Of a stretch of 64,000 bases of DNA, positions 43,452 to 54,224 are shown in pieces (within the stretch, counting starts at the first letter, position 1; the number at the start of each line of letters is the position of its first letter). The stretch is from positions 62,001 through 126,000 of the forward strand of contig CAXFZM010000349.1 in assembly GCA_964007475.1 (NCBI GenBank). The letters run 5' to 3'. The notes beneath the pieces were generated by a model. That model ran no database searches, was not told the origin of the DNA, and saw only the letters and a program-made list of their open reading frames with translations. Position numbers and translations under genes: made by a program. The DNA comes from Hybos culiciformis (taxonomy: Eukaryota; Arthropoda; Insecta; Diptera; Hybotidae).

Positions 43452-45213
43452 TCATGCGCAAACTGGAAGATTAAGCACAGCATATAAAATTTTTTTTCTA
43501 GGTGAATTTAAATTTAGATCACGAAAATTAACAAGAGTATTGAAATAAAGATTATGATTATTTTGTATTCTAATGAACGGACTTTTAAATAACAAATTAG
43601 TTTTATGCCTACGAATAGAAAAGGTAATGTCCAGCCTAGTAAGCCTTGAAAGTTCATAAAATGAGATCTTATCGATCGCGTCTGATACAGAAAATCTACC
43701 AGAAAGTAAACTATATAAAAATAACTCATCTAGATAAGTCCTTCTTTGATACAGAGACCACATTCCAAGCTGCGATAATCTGGTAGGGTAATCAAATGAG
43801 AACAAGCCCAGTTTCTGAAATAACATTCTGGTGAATTTTTTCTGAATTCTCTCTATCTGTAATTTGTAACAATAATAGAATGGGTTCCAAATCGTGGACC
43901 CGTATTCCAAAATACTGCGAACTAGAGAATTGTATAAAGTAATGAAAGTAAACGATGAACTAAATTTCTGACCAGAACGAAATATAAAACCAATGAGCTG
44001 ACTAGCTTTTTTAAATATGTGGCATATATGAGAGTTGAAAGTTAACTTAGAATCAAAAATAACACCCAAATCCTTTTGTTCCCATACACGCTCTAGAATT
44101 GTGGTTTTTAGAAGATACTGAAAAAGTAAAGGAGACCTTTTTCTATGAAAGCTCATCATGGTACATTTTTCGAAATTAATAGGCAATTCATTATCATCGC
44201 ACCAAGCAATCAGCCACTCAAGGTCTTTTTGGACAATCACGAATTGAATGAATATTTCTAAATATTTTTAAATCATCAGCGAAAAGTAAAGAGTTAGAAG
44301 AAAAATTAGAGCATAGATTATTAATGTAAATTGAGAAAATTATGGGACCAAGAATGGAGCCTTGTGGGACACCCGAAGAGGGTTCAAAGGATGATGATTC
44401 GATACCCAACAGGGCAACCTTCTGTTTACGGCCAATTAAGTATGAAAAAAACCAAGAAATAAGCTTTGTATCGAATCCAAAATTAGACATTTGTAGTAGT
44501 ATTTTCTTATGACTTATTTTGTCTGTGTAAATGCAGTCGATTTGTATAGAATCATCCATAGCAGAGGCAATATAATCAGTAAAGGAACATAGGTTCGTGA
44601 TAGTGGAGCGTCCTGGAAGAAATCCATGTTGATTCGGAGAGATTAGTGGTTTAATTACCGGAAGAATATCGTGATATATTGCCTTTTCAAATATTAGAGC
44701 GATAGCATTAAGTATGGAGACAGGTCTATAATTAGAAATAACTGAAGGGTCACCTTTTTTGAAAATTGGAGTAATATAAGAAATTTTCAACGCAGAGGGA
44801 AAAACTTCTTCTTGAAGAGAACGGTTAATGAGATAAGCGATAATCTTGTGGAGAGTAGAAGCACAGTGCTTATAAAAAACGTTTGGAATGGAATCAGGGC
44901 CAGCCCCTTTATTAATGTCAAGTTTGATTAAGATATTTTCTATAGAAATTTCTGAAATATTTGGTATGTAAATTACTGTATTAGAGGAAATTGGTAAATT
45001 AAAGTTTGAATTAATGCTGGAAGGAGAAAAGTTACTTTTGAAGAAATCTGCGAAGAGCTCACCAATTAAAGTTTTATTTGAAGCAGCACGATCACCGAAA
45101 CTCATAATTTTAGGGAGGCAATTTGATGACTTAAGTTGTTTTGTGTAAGCCCAGAAATATTTAGGATTCTTTTTTACATTACTCTCGACCGAACAAATGT
45201 AGTTGTTATACAT
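43452..45213 (-). pseudogene. LINE reverse transcriptase with box A deletion
   Basis: Motifs in order: KNPKYFWAYTKQLK, INKGAGPDSIPNVFYK, ISYITPIFKKGD, NYRPVSIL, SPNQHGFLPGRST, then IYTDKISHKKILL. Related enzymes have a short FSKAFD-type stretch after the first Asp; here about six residues are missing in frame. SGVPQGSILGP and LLFADDLKIF are intact. After FADD the frame shifts near 44230 and continues as DLEWLIAWCDDNELPINFEKC to TGA near 43452. The deletion next to the catalytic Asp and the frameshift make activity unlikely. Confidence 0.82.
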
Positions 45214-45414
45214 GCATTCATTTCAGACTTGGCAATTCTTCTTAAATAGTTGAAAGTAATTAGATCATCGTGATAATTGTTTGTTTTCAATCGTTTGTGA
45301 ACTTTATATTTTTCTTTTAGGATTCGAATTAAACGGGAGGAATACCAAGTGGGGTAATTGGTATTTTTAATTCGAGTATATGGAATAAAAATATCTATAA
45401 TGTGATATAATATA

Positions 45415-46284
45415 TTATAAAACTTTGCTACAGCAGCGTTTACAGTCAGCGTTGCAGTCAGAAAAATCGAATTCGTAAGAAGATATATAAGAATTTATGG
45501 CATCATAGTTAGCTCTATGAAAGTTACGTCGGGGAGAAGCGCAATTGTCCTGGAACTTTGGGGCACTAACTTTAAGGAACACCTCTAGAGGTGGATGGTG
45601 AGTGTCTTCGCGAGCTATAGGATGTTGACATCTGTTTACTGAAATAAAGGAAGCTGTAATATTGGTCCATATTAAGTCTAGGATACGGCCAAGTGAATTA
45701 CTATGCCCATTATATTGAAAAAGGTTTGAAATAGATGTACACATAAACAAAGATTCCGCTATAGGTCCATAAAAATTATTGGCTTGGAAATAGTTGGCAA
45801 CTGGGTCATAAGTCCACTCGATTGTAGGAATATTGAAATCACCTAGTAATAAAATATGAGAAGAGGGAGGCAACATGCCAGAGACACGATTAACGTTATC
45901 AAGTAAACTATTATAAGTGTCCAACGAAGATCTAGGTGGAATGTACATGCAACAAATATAAAGGTTTAAATTACCGCAAGTTTTTAAAGAAATCCAAAGA
46001 TCTTCATAATGTGTTTCAAACTCAGTTACTCTGGAACATATAAACTCCCTCTTTACAGCTATTAAACAACCTCCACCACTTAGTTTATTTGATCCTTCCA
46101 AATTTCTGTCTTTTCGAAAAATTATGTAACGAGAATCAATAAATTCACTGTTGGCTACGGAATCTATCAAATTCGTCTCCGTAAGACATATGATGTCATA
46201 TGATTCATTAAGAATATTTAGTTTAATATCGTGTGTTTTACTTCTGATACCATTCACATTTTGACAGTAAATTGAAATGTTCAT
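45415..46284 (-). CDS. LINE endonuclease domain
   Basis: Starts at ATG 46284 with MNISIYCQNVNGIRSK, the N-terminal signature of Jockey-clade nucleases. It continues with DIICLTETNL (catalytic Glu), SGGGCLIAV, LYICCMYIPP and LLLGDFNIPTIEW (catalytic Asp/Asn), and ends its core with REDTHHPPLEV in place of the usual SDH box. The final frame ends at TAA 45415 after CSKVL. The chain clearly continues in another frame (IKNTNYPTWYSSRLIRI, about 45300-45360), so one frameshift separates it from RT. Confidence 0.82.
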   Translation of the reverse strand: MNISIYCQNVNGIRSKTHDIKLNILNESYDIICLTETNLIDSVANSEFIDSRYIIFRKDRNLEGSNKLSGGGCLIAVKREFICSRVTEFETHYEDLWISLKTCGNLNLYICCMYIPPRSSLDTYNSLLDNVNRVSGMLPPSSHILLLGDFNIPTIEWTYDPVANYFQANNFYGPIAESLFMCTSISNLFQYNGHSNSLGRILDLIWTNITASFISVNRCQHPIAREDTHHPPLEVFLKVSAPKFQDNCASPRRNFHRANYDAINSYISSYEFDFSDCNADCKRCCSKVL

Positions 46285-46289
46285 TCTAA

Positions 46290-46608
46290 AAACAAATTAA
46301 AGTAAGAAAGTTAAAATAATTTTAGATGAATAAAACAAGAAGATGGATGAGAGAATAACTACCTAACTAATAAATTCTAAATAACTTCAATAAAATAGAG
46401 AAAAACAAGAAAAAAATTGTAAAAAATAAAAAAAAAATAAAAATGAAAAGAAACTATTATAAAATGAAAACTATTGAAATGAGTGCTTAAGTTGAATACA
46501 AGAAAAGAAAAGCTAAAAGAAAAAATTATAAAGTTATAGGGTAATTATTTTCATTTAGTTTTTTTTAGCTTTTGGGTTAATGGCAACACCGATGAGTTTT
46601 ATATATAT
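46290..46608. other. Spacer between LINE and DNA transposon
   Basis: A-rich, no gene seen. It ends in a short (ta)n run that supplied the ATAT target of the next element. Confidence 0.5.
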
Positions 46609-46612
46609 ATAT

Positions 46613-49600
46613 CGTCGGTCGGCGACGCAAATCTCGTAAGTCCGATTTTTTTCAAAATTCCTTTTTTTACATTAAACGATTTGTTTTGCTGATTTCCGTC
46701 GATCTACATTCATAAAAATTCTTGAAATATTTTTCATGGCCCTCTTTGATCAAAAAAGAAAACCTCGTAAGTTTTGTTTACAAAATATTTGGACGCAAAC
46801 CTCGTAAGTCTGATTTGTCAACATAAACTGTTATAGTTCGTGTAAAGTTAAGAATGAAATTAATTAAATAACAAACAGACCGTTTTAAAACTGACTAAAG
46901 GTAAGTAAACTTTAACTTAATTTACTAATAAACAACTTAATTTATAAAATTGTTTTTTGTTTGTTTGTAGATTATTAAATTTAATATTATAAATAGTTCG
47001 AAGACTTTCGTGTTTTTCCTTTTTTAAATTTTGCACTTTCGTCCGACATACTACAATTTCAAAATTAAAAGTTCTGCTATAATGATAAGTTTAGCTAAAC
47101 CAAAGGGCAGTGAAGCATTGGATATTGGAAATATTGTAACCCTTAGTCCTGCAGTAGAACAATCTGCAATTCCTAGCACTTCAAGAAGAATATTTGAAGG
47201 TATTATTTTGCAACAACATTAATTTTGATTTCAGATCTTATTAAGTTAATATATTATTTTATGTCTTTTTGAAAAACTGAAGAAACTGATTATAAAAGCA
47301 AATTCAACAAAAAATACTGCAAATGTACAACCTATATCAGTTACCCATGAATCATTTTTGGACTCAACAATAGAATTTGAAGGTATTTACTGAAATAATT
47401 TTTTTTTTATTGTAGTTTTCAAAATAATCGAAGATGAATTTTTATATGAACATTTTTAAATAAAAACTGAAAGAGGTTAGGTATACATTTTTTTTTTATA
47501 GTTGACTTAGAATTATTTGTAATAAAACTTAATTTAAAAAAAAAATAGAATCTTAAGATTTGTAAATAACAATAAAACATTTATTGGTACCTTTAGAAGA
47601 CTTAGCAACTGTTGAAGAAATTGATTGTGATTGGGTACCAAATAATAACAATACGACTGAATATTCAACGAATGATGAAATTAATTGTGATATACCATTG
47701 ACAGAGAGGCTTGTTGAAAATACAAATGTGAATGGTAATAATTTCGGTTTCTTTTAACTTGTTTCTGATTTTTAAATATATTTTTATGTAGAATTGAACA
47801 GGTCCAGATCAGATAAATTAGATGCAAAAAATTGGAATAAAAATAAAAATCAGCAATTAAGAATAAGCGGTAAATCTTACCTTGGGAAAAGGAAGACTGA
47901 TGATAATAAATGGGTATATAATATTGTAAGAAATGACAGGACATTAGGGCCCCCTTGCTTTTGTATATTAAGTATGCGATTTAAGACCCTAAAGTGCCGG
48001 TCAGTTACTACTGAGGATCGAAAAATTATTTTTGAAGAGTTTTGGACAAACTTAAAAACTTGGGGCGAAAAACGAATCAAAATAAATTCATTAGTTTGCA
48101 AATCTGGAACCAAAAATTTTAAAAATCGACAATCGGCAATATCTCGGCGAAATGTGTCATTACAATTTCATTTAACAACTACAACACGTACACTGAGAGT
48201 GTGCAAAACGATGTTCCTGAACACATTAGGAATAGGTGAATCAGTACTATATAATGCCATTAATAAATCATCTGCTTCACAAGTTTAGGGCAAAGTCAAA
48301 CTGTTCCCCCAAGGGATTGCTCAACTCTTCTCGATGAACAAATTTCCTTGAAGAAAACGTCAGCTCTACAGTTTTTAAACAGCCTCAACAAAATGGAGTC
48401 CCACTACTGTCGAGCTAGTTCATCGAAACTTTATTTGGAACCCGAATGGCAGTCGCTATCCAGTCTACATAGAGAGTATACAAAATTTTGTGTAGAAAAA
48501 AATCTATGTTATGGAAGTATTAAATTGCTTACCAGTGTGTTTAATGCTAATAATCTGAATTTGTACACTCCCAAAAAAGATCAATGTGATCTGTATAATG
48601 CATTCGAAACTGGAAATGTGCAAAATGCCGTTTATGAGCGTCACATAAACGATAAGAATTTAGCAAGAGCTGAAAAAACGGAAGATTCCGAAAAGATGGA
48701 AAATGTTTTCACCATGGACTTACAATCAGTACTCTTATGCCCGTTACTAAAAGCTTCAGCAATTTACTATAAAATGAAATTGGTTGTACATAACTTTACT
48801 ATATACGATAATATTAATAAAGATGGATTCTGCTTTCTTTGGCACGAAGGTGAAGGTAACACATCTGCAAATGAATTCACCACTATTGTTTGCAAGTTTA
48901 TTTCATCGAAGAAATTTCCAAAAGGTTCTATTATAATATTATATAGCGACGGCTGTACATATCAAAATAGGAACGCGTTGTTATCGAATGGGCTATCAAA
49001 TCTAGCAGCGCTCAATAAAGTAACAATTATTCAAAAAATTTTAGAAAAAGGGCACACACAAATGGAATGTGATAGTATGCATTCTAGTATTGAGCGTAAA
49101 ATTCGAAATCAAAAAAGTTTTAGCCCCGCTGGATTCGTCACAGCTTGTGAAAATGCACGATTTTCACCAAAACCATATATTGTGGAATATCTTGACCACT
49201 CATACTTTAAAAATTTTGAAGAGCTGAAATTTTCTAAATCTATTCGACCAGGACGATCCTCCGGTGACCCAGTTGTCACAAATATTAAGTGCCTTCAATA
49301 TTTGCCGAATGGAGATATATAATACAAACTATGCTACACAGATGACTGGAAACAGCTTCCACAAAGACGGAGTAGAAGTTTAAAAACTGCAGAAATAGAA
49401 AGTTTACCACAGTTGTATTCTGAGCCTTGCAAAATCAAAAAACAGAAATACCAACATTTGCAAGATTTAAAAACTTTAATTCCGATTGATTTTCATTCAT
49501 TTTACGACAATCTTGCATTCCACGAATCCTAAAACATCAAAAAAATATTTTTTTCTCATATCACCAGAAGTATAATTTTTAATATTCTTTTAAGAAACTT

Positions 49601-49952
49601 TATTGAATTGTTTAATTTTTTGTTTTATTTACTGTGATGAATGTAATTTGTTTATTTTTGTTTATTAAATCATTACAATACTAAATTTTATTTCATTAAT
49701 TTTTTCAGAAAAACCCGTAAGTTTGAAAAAATATCCAATTATTTTCGAACGCAATAAACGTAAGTCTAATATGAGGGTAAAATCAAACTGAAATGAAATT
49801 TTATTTAAATCATGCAATTGGTCAGCCAATAAAAAAAATATGTGCTTTCAAATTTAAAAAAAAAACTAATTTGATCGAGAATAATTCAGTTTTTTGTGTC
49901 CCCTGTAAAATTTTCAAAAACAGACTTACGAGATTTGCGTCGCCGACCGACG
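46613..49952 (+). mobile_element. 3.3-kb DNA transposon, 30-bp TIRs, ATAT duplication (Sola-like?)
   Basis: The ends cgtcggtcggcgacgcaaat... and their complement at 49923-49952 match over 30 bases without a mismatch. Flanks are atat on both sides (46609-46612 and 49953-49956). The motif ctcgtaagt, part of the TIR, recurs inside near 46768 and 46803, and degenerate copies lie near 49711 and 49757, suggesting transposase-binding sites. One spliced transposase is present. A 4-bp duplication fits Sola-type elements. This family call is tentative. Confidence 0.85.
47082..49532 (+). pseudogene. DDE-type transposase, nearly intact, spliced
   Basis: Small 5' exons (about 47082-47198, 47275-47382, 47597-47733; gta-type donors) encode low-complexity acidic sequence. 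The main exon starts after acceptor tttttatgtag (47792). It reads KSYLGKRKTDDNKW, SRRNVSLQFHL and, after a one-base shift near 48288, LLDEQISLKKTSALQFL. Candidate catalytic residues lie in NVFTMDLQSVLLCP (Asp), IIILYSDGCTYQNRN (Asp) and KGHTQMECDSMHSSIERKI (Glu). The C-terminal SIRPGRSSGDPVV segment resembles a family common in insect genomes. TAA at 49320 interrupts the frame, which continues YKLCYTDDWKQLP to TAA 49530. I recognise the protein type but cannot name its superfamily with certainty. Confidence 0.75.
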
Positions 49953-49956
49953 ATAT

Positions 49957-50335
49957 AACAGATAAAAGTCATAATATAATAGTCAGTTAGATTATAAAAA
50001 TTGGTTAGTTAGAAATATATGTTTACTTTTTCTAAAATATTTTATCGTTAATTGCAATTTATATGCAGTATATGCTTTTCAATTTCGTTAATTATTTTGA
50101 CATATACACAGTACTCATGATAAGGAAAAAAAATATCAGAAATATGTCAAATTCATATGCATTCATTTTCATATATATACAAAAATATATATAATGTTAT
50201 GTGAGAAAAAAAAAAGTACATAATGTATATCCACACTTAGGTTTAAAAATTAGTTTAAGATTTAACTGATGATTGATGGTCAGTTAAATCTTTTGACTAA
50301 ATACTATAAATAATTAACATACTCAATCACTACAC
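49957..50335. other. AT-rich spacer, nothing recognised
   Basis: No coding or repeat signal beyond short at-rich runs such as tcatatatatacaaaaatat. Confidence 0.5.
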
Positions 50336-51190
50336 TCTAGAAAGTTTTTGATGTAAAATTACAATGGCAATTTATTACCATCGATAATCGTAGTAAATTT
50401 ACTCTGCATGTGTAACACAAAATATTTACGCATTTTGGTGTAACGTAAAATTACTCTAGAAAAGAATAATTTTACATCAAAGTTTACGCCAAATTAACGC
50501 AAAATTACTTCCAATAGAGAAAATTTAAACATAAAGTCGTAATATTAAACAAAAAATTACGCCAAAAGGTTGTAATTTAAATTTACACCAAAGACGTAAA
50601 AAAATTTTAAATTTTAATACCGTGGCTGAGTGGTAGCGTTGGAGGATTACAATGCTAAGGACGCAGGTTCGAATCCCAAAGACGGCATAAGAAAAATTAA
50701 ATAAACATTTTTTTTGAATTTCTTTTTTTTCTTTTTTGAAATTTTTTTGATATTTTTTTGAATTTTTATTTTTTTTTGAATTTTCTACTTTTTTTTAAAT
50801 TTTTTTTTGTTTTGAATTTTTTTTTGAATTTCTTTTTTGAATTTTTTTTATTATTATTTTTTTTTTTTTTCTAAATCTTCTTATTGAATTTTTCTTATTC
50901 CGTGTCTTCGGGATTCGAACCTGCGTCCTTAGCATTGCAATCAGCCAACACTACCACTCAGCCACGGTATTGAAATTTAAAAAGCATATAAAATAGAAAA
51001 TATAAATTTGGTATACACATTTTCTGTGTGTTGCGTTGGCGATTTCTAATATGCTTACAACTTACAAATCTGATGTACTTTTTTAAATCCCAGAGTTTAA
51101 ATTTACACCTGGAGTGTACACATTAAACTACAGAGTTTAAGTTTACACTGGAGGGTCTATACATTAAACCATAGAATGTAAGTTTGTGGG
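50336..51190. repeat. Repeat region of gtaaaattac/gtttacac motifs around tRNA-like arms
   Basis: The left part has many scattered gtaaaattac, ttacgcc and tttacacc motifs. The right part has two imperfect ~55-bp units (cagagtttaaatttacacctgg and cagagtttaagtttacactgg). The inverted tRNA-like arms lie in the middle. It may be one non-autonomous element, but I could not define its ends. Confidence 0.5.
50607..50981. repeat. Inverted pair of tRNA-like arms
   Basis: Each ~75-bp arm has an A-box-like tggctgagtgg and a perfect B box ggttcgaatcc: 50623-50633 and 50666-50676 on plus, 50954-50964 and 50911-50921 on minus. The arms are about 88% alike and lie head to head across a T-rich spacer. The cloverleaf is poor (no clear anticodon arm), so these are tRNA-derived rather than tRNA genes. 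The plus arm would be transcribed toward the minus arm. Confidence 0.75.
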
Positions 51191-51516
51191 GGTTTGATGT
51201 TGTGTTGGTGTTGGAACTTTGGATTGTACCTGTTGATTTTTTGTTGAAGTGAAAAATGAAACTGCCCACTGGTTTCTTTTTCACAGATAATCACAATTTT
51301 ATTAATTCTTTAATTTACACTTAAATAATTTATTTTATTTTCAAATATTGTTTTTTCCTTAATTTAATTAATTACTTAATTTTATTTTAGTTTTAATTCG
51401 GTTGTAAAAATATTTTTATTATTTTTATTTTAAAACATTTATTTTGTTCACATAAAATTGTTTTCTAAATTTTATTAATTTATTGTAATTAATAATTCCA
51501 GTGAATTTAATTATTA
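51191..51516 (-). other. Probable distal part of the CsRN1-like 3' LTR
   Basis: AT-rich sequence that continues, across the mdg3-like insertion, the LTR that starts at 56888 on the minus strand. Its outer end cannot be fixed, because the partner LTR is outside the window. Confidence 0.4.
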
Positions 51517-51520
51517 TTTG

Positions 51521-51772
51521 TGTAATTTTGCCAGGAATAATAAAAACAAAATTAAAGTTGTAATTTTAAATAAAAATGTTTATTCAGCTTCTTTTAAAAA
51601 ATTAATACAAAAATCTCCTTGCTGCTTCATGTTCCAATTCTCCATCCATACTCCTCTCATAATAGTAATAATCCTCACAATTCATTTCTCACTCTCTCTA
51701 TTCAATTACACCACCCTCTCTTTCTAACGGCATCTTCTTAAAGCTAATAAATTTTCATTCTTGACTGTAACA
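51521..51772 (-). repeat. 3' LTR of the mdg3-like element
   Basis: On the minus strand it starts tgttacagtcaagaatg and ends caaaattaca. The terminal coding frame of pol overlaps its first bases. Confidence 0.9.
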
Positions 51773-54224
51773 TTGGGCTGTCCTGAATAAGGGACGTCCC
51801 GGCACTTCTATTGTTTCATCGTCCAGATCTGGTGGTAAATTTAACCACTTCTTCATTCTATCTGATGAAAATACTGAATGGAATTTACGCTGGGTACGTT
51901 GAGCACCAGGCACATCTTCTAATAAATATCGATTATTACCGACATCTCGGATCACTAAATACGGACCTTTCCATTCAGCATCCAATTTTCTTGAGGTACC
52001 TGTTGAAGGTTTATCATTTTTAACCAAAACCATATCACCACATTCGAAAAGGAAGTTGGCGGCTTCCTTTTCGAATCAAATCTACTCTTTTGTTGCAGTT
52101 GTGATTTAACTATTTTGGCACTAGCAATTTGTCTCAAGGTAGAAAGAGACAACTCGGACTCTTTTTCATCCCAATGGTGTAACGCATGCCATAAACGATT
52201 TTTCACTTGATTCCTTGGAGTGAAATTAAACAATAAATCAAATGGACTGACACTAGTGGTAGCATTTTTGGTTGCGTTCATTGTCCAATTGATAATTCGC
52301 AAATGCTGGTCCCAATCAGTACCTTCTTTAACTTTTGTCATAGTGCGAACAGCACTTAAAATTGTTTTATTGTATCTCTCGACCTGTCCGTTTGCTCTGG
52401 GGGTCCCACTTGCTGCCTTGATATGTTGTATCATTTGCTCTCCACAATATGTCCTAAAACTTCCCGAAGTAAATGCCGTTCCTCGATCGGTTATAATTCG
52501 CAAGGGTAAACCAAAGTAACTGCTAAACTCCTCCAAAAATTTCAAAACATATTCCGTTTCTGTCGACTTGACTGGTTTTAAATACGAGTACTTTGTAAAT
52601 GCATCCACCAAAACCAATAAATGAACATTACCAGCGTTGCTTTTAACGAAGGGCCCCAGGTGATCCAGATGAATAGTATGGAAAGGCACCGGAACCTTTG
52701 GAATGGGATGTAATTCTCCTTCTTTTTTTCCGTAATGACCTTTAGAATAAGCGCACTCAACACAAGATGAAATATATTTTTTTACAAAATCTTTCATTCG
52801 AGCAAACCAAAAATCTTGTTGAAGTATCTCCACTGTTCGATCAACTCCGAAATGGCCGACATCGTCATGGCAAGAACGCGTAATACGGTATTTTAATGCA
52901 TCTGGTACATACCATTTCAAACTACCATCCACCTTGCGATATAATTTTTCATTTTCAATTACGTAATCATGGTGTACTTGTTTTTCTTCAGCAGTTGTAG
53001 GCTCAATTTTCAAAACATTTTTAATATACTTTACCCTTTCGTCCATCCGTTGCAATGAAACCAACCAATCTTCCGTATCAATATTGATGCTTAAAATATC
53101 AAACGTGAAATCTTTAACCTCATGTTCATAATCCTCATTACTTGGATTTCGGCTCAAACTGTCCACGTGTGACATCAATTTACCAGCTTTATGCACATAT
53201 TTAATATCATACTCCGAAAGTTTGATTATCCAGTTTGATTATCAGCATTTAAGCTGCTTGAAGCTCTTAAGGTAACAATTGCTCTACAATCAGTAACCAC
53301 GGTGAACGGTTTACCCAAAAGATATATTCTAAAACGAGCAACACTTCCAACAATTGCTAACAATTCTAGTTCATAACTGTGGTACTTGTTCTCTGCTTCT
53401 GATGTTCTTCGACTAAAAAAACTTACAGCTCGCAATTTATTTTGTTGATCTCTTTGCATTAAGATGCCAGCTAACCCAATTGCACTAGCATCTGTGTGCA
53501 GTTCATGCTGCAAGTTAACATCATAAAGTGCTAAAATTGGTTCACTAATAAGTTTGGCTTTCAAACAATCAAACGCTACTTGTTGTTCATTGAACCATTA
53601 AAACTTCGTATCATCCCGCAAAAGTCTTGTCAACGGCTCAGCTATCTCCGCATACCGTTCAACAAATTTTCTAAAAAATCCAGAAAGTCCCAGAAATTGG
53701 CGAACATGTCTTACCGTAGTTGAAACTGAAAAGTCTGTTATTGCTTGTGTTTTGTCTCTTCCAGGCTTAACTCCCTTACCACTAACTTTGTGTCCCAAGT
53801 AATCAACCTCTTTCATTAAAAATTTGCACTTAGATAGTTTTAAGGTAAGACCATGCCTCTGAACAACCTTCAAGAAATTAGTTAGTTCCTGCAACCCCTC
53901 ATCAATTGTCTTGCTTGGAAGTATGGTGTCATCTAAAAAAACCAATGCAGTTCCAGGATCAAGCGAACCAATCAACCTGTTCATCATTCGCTGGAACACA
54001 GCAGGCCCGTTAGCCAACCCAAACGGCATGCGACAAAATTCTAATTGTTTATTATGAATTTGAAAAGCCGTCAAATGTCGCGACTCTTCAGCTACAGTAA
54101 TTTGAAAGTATCCAGAATTCATATCTAAAACTGTGAAGTATTTAAAATTTGCAAGTTGACTCAATTGCTCTTCCACTACTGGCATAGGATATTTTTCTTT
54201 AACAGTTAACGCATTCAAGTGTCA
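51755..54224 (-). pseudogene. pol: Pol, RT-RNaseH-integrase, mdg3-like
   Basis: RT follows CIDF with an in-frame TGA at 54222-54224, where related proteins have Arg, then HLNALTVKEKYPMPVVE, FTVLDMNSGYFQ (first Asp), CRMPFGLANGPAVFQ and VFLDDTILPSK. TAA at 53598 interrupts before WFNEQQVAFDCLK. RNase H has HTDASAIGLAGIL and SYELELLAIV. A frameshift near 53235 precedes LSEYDIKYVHKAGKLMSHVDSLS. Integrase has the HHCC finger (about 52880-52755), HLDHLGPF, ITDRGTAFTS and RANGQVERYNK. A last shift near 52045 leads to the C-terminal chromatin/DNA-binding-like segment AEWKGPYLVIRDVGNNRYLL. The product would copy and integrate the element; this copy cannot. Confidence 0.88.

Larger units (their letters stand above)
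43379..46289 (-). mobile_element. Jockey-like LINE, ORF2 with 3' end
   Basis: Minus-strand endonuclease (46284-45415), linker (45414-45214) and RT (45213-43452) form one ORF2 with few frameshifts. The 3' end has two copies of a 40-base unit with caacatcaacatcatattta (about 43366-43422). No ORF1 was found upstream, so the copy is probably 5'-truncated near the endonuclease start. TSDs were not identified. Confidence 0.82.

Noticed and set aside
50607..50690. Functional tRNA gene
   Set aside because: A and B boxes are present but no consistent anticodon arm or acceptor stem, and an inverted twin is adjacent.
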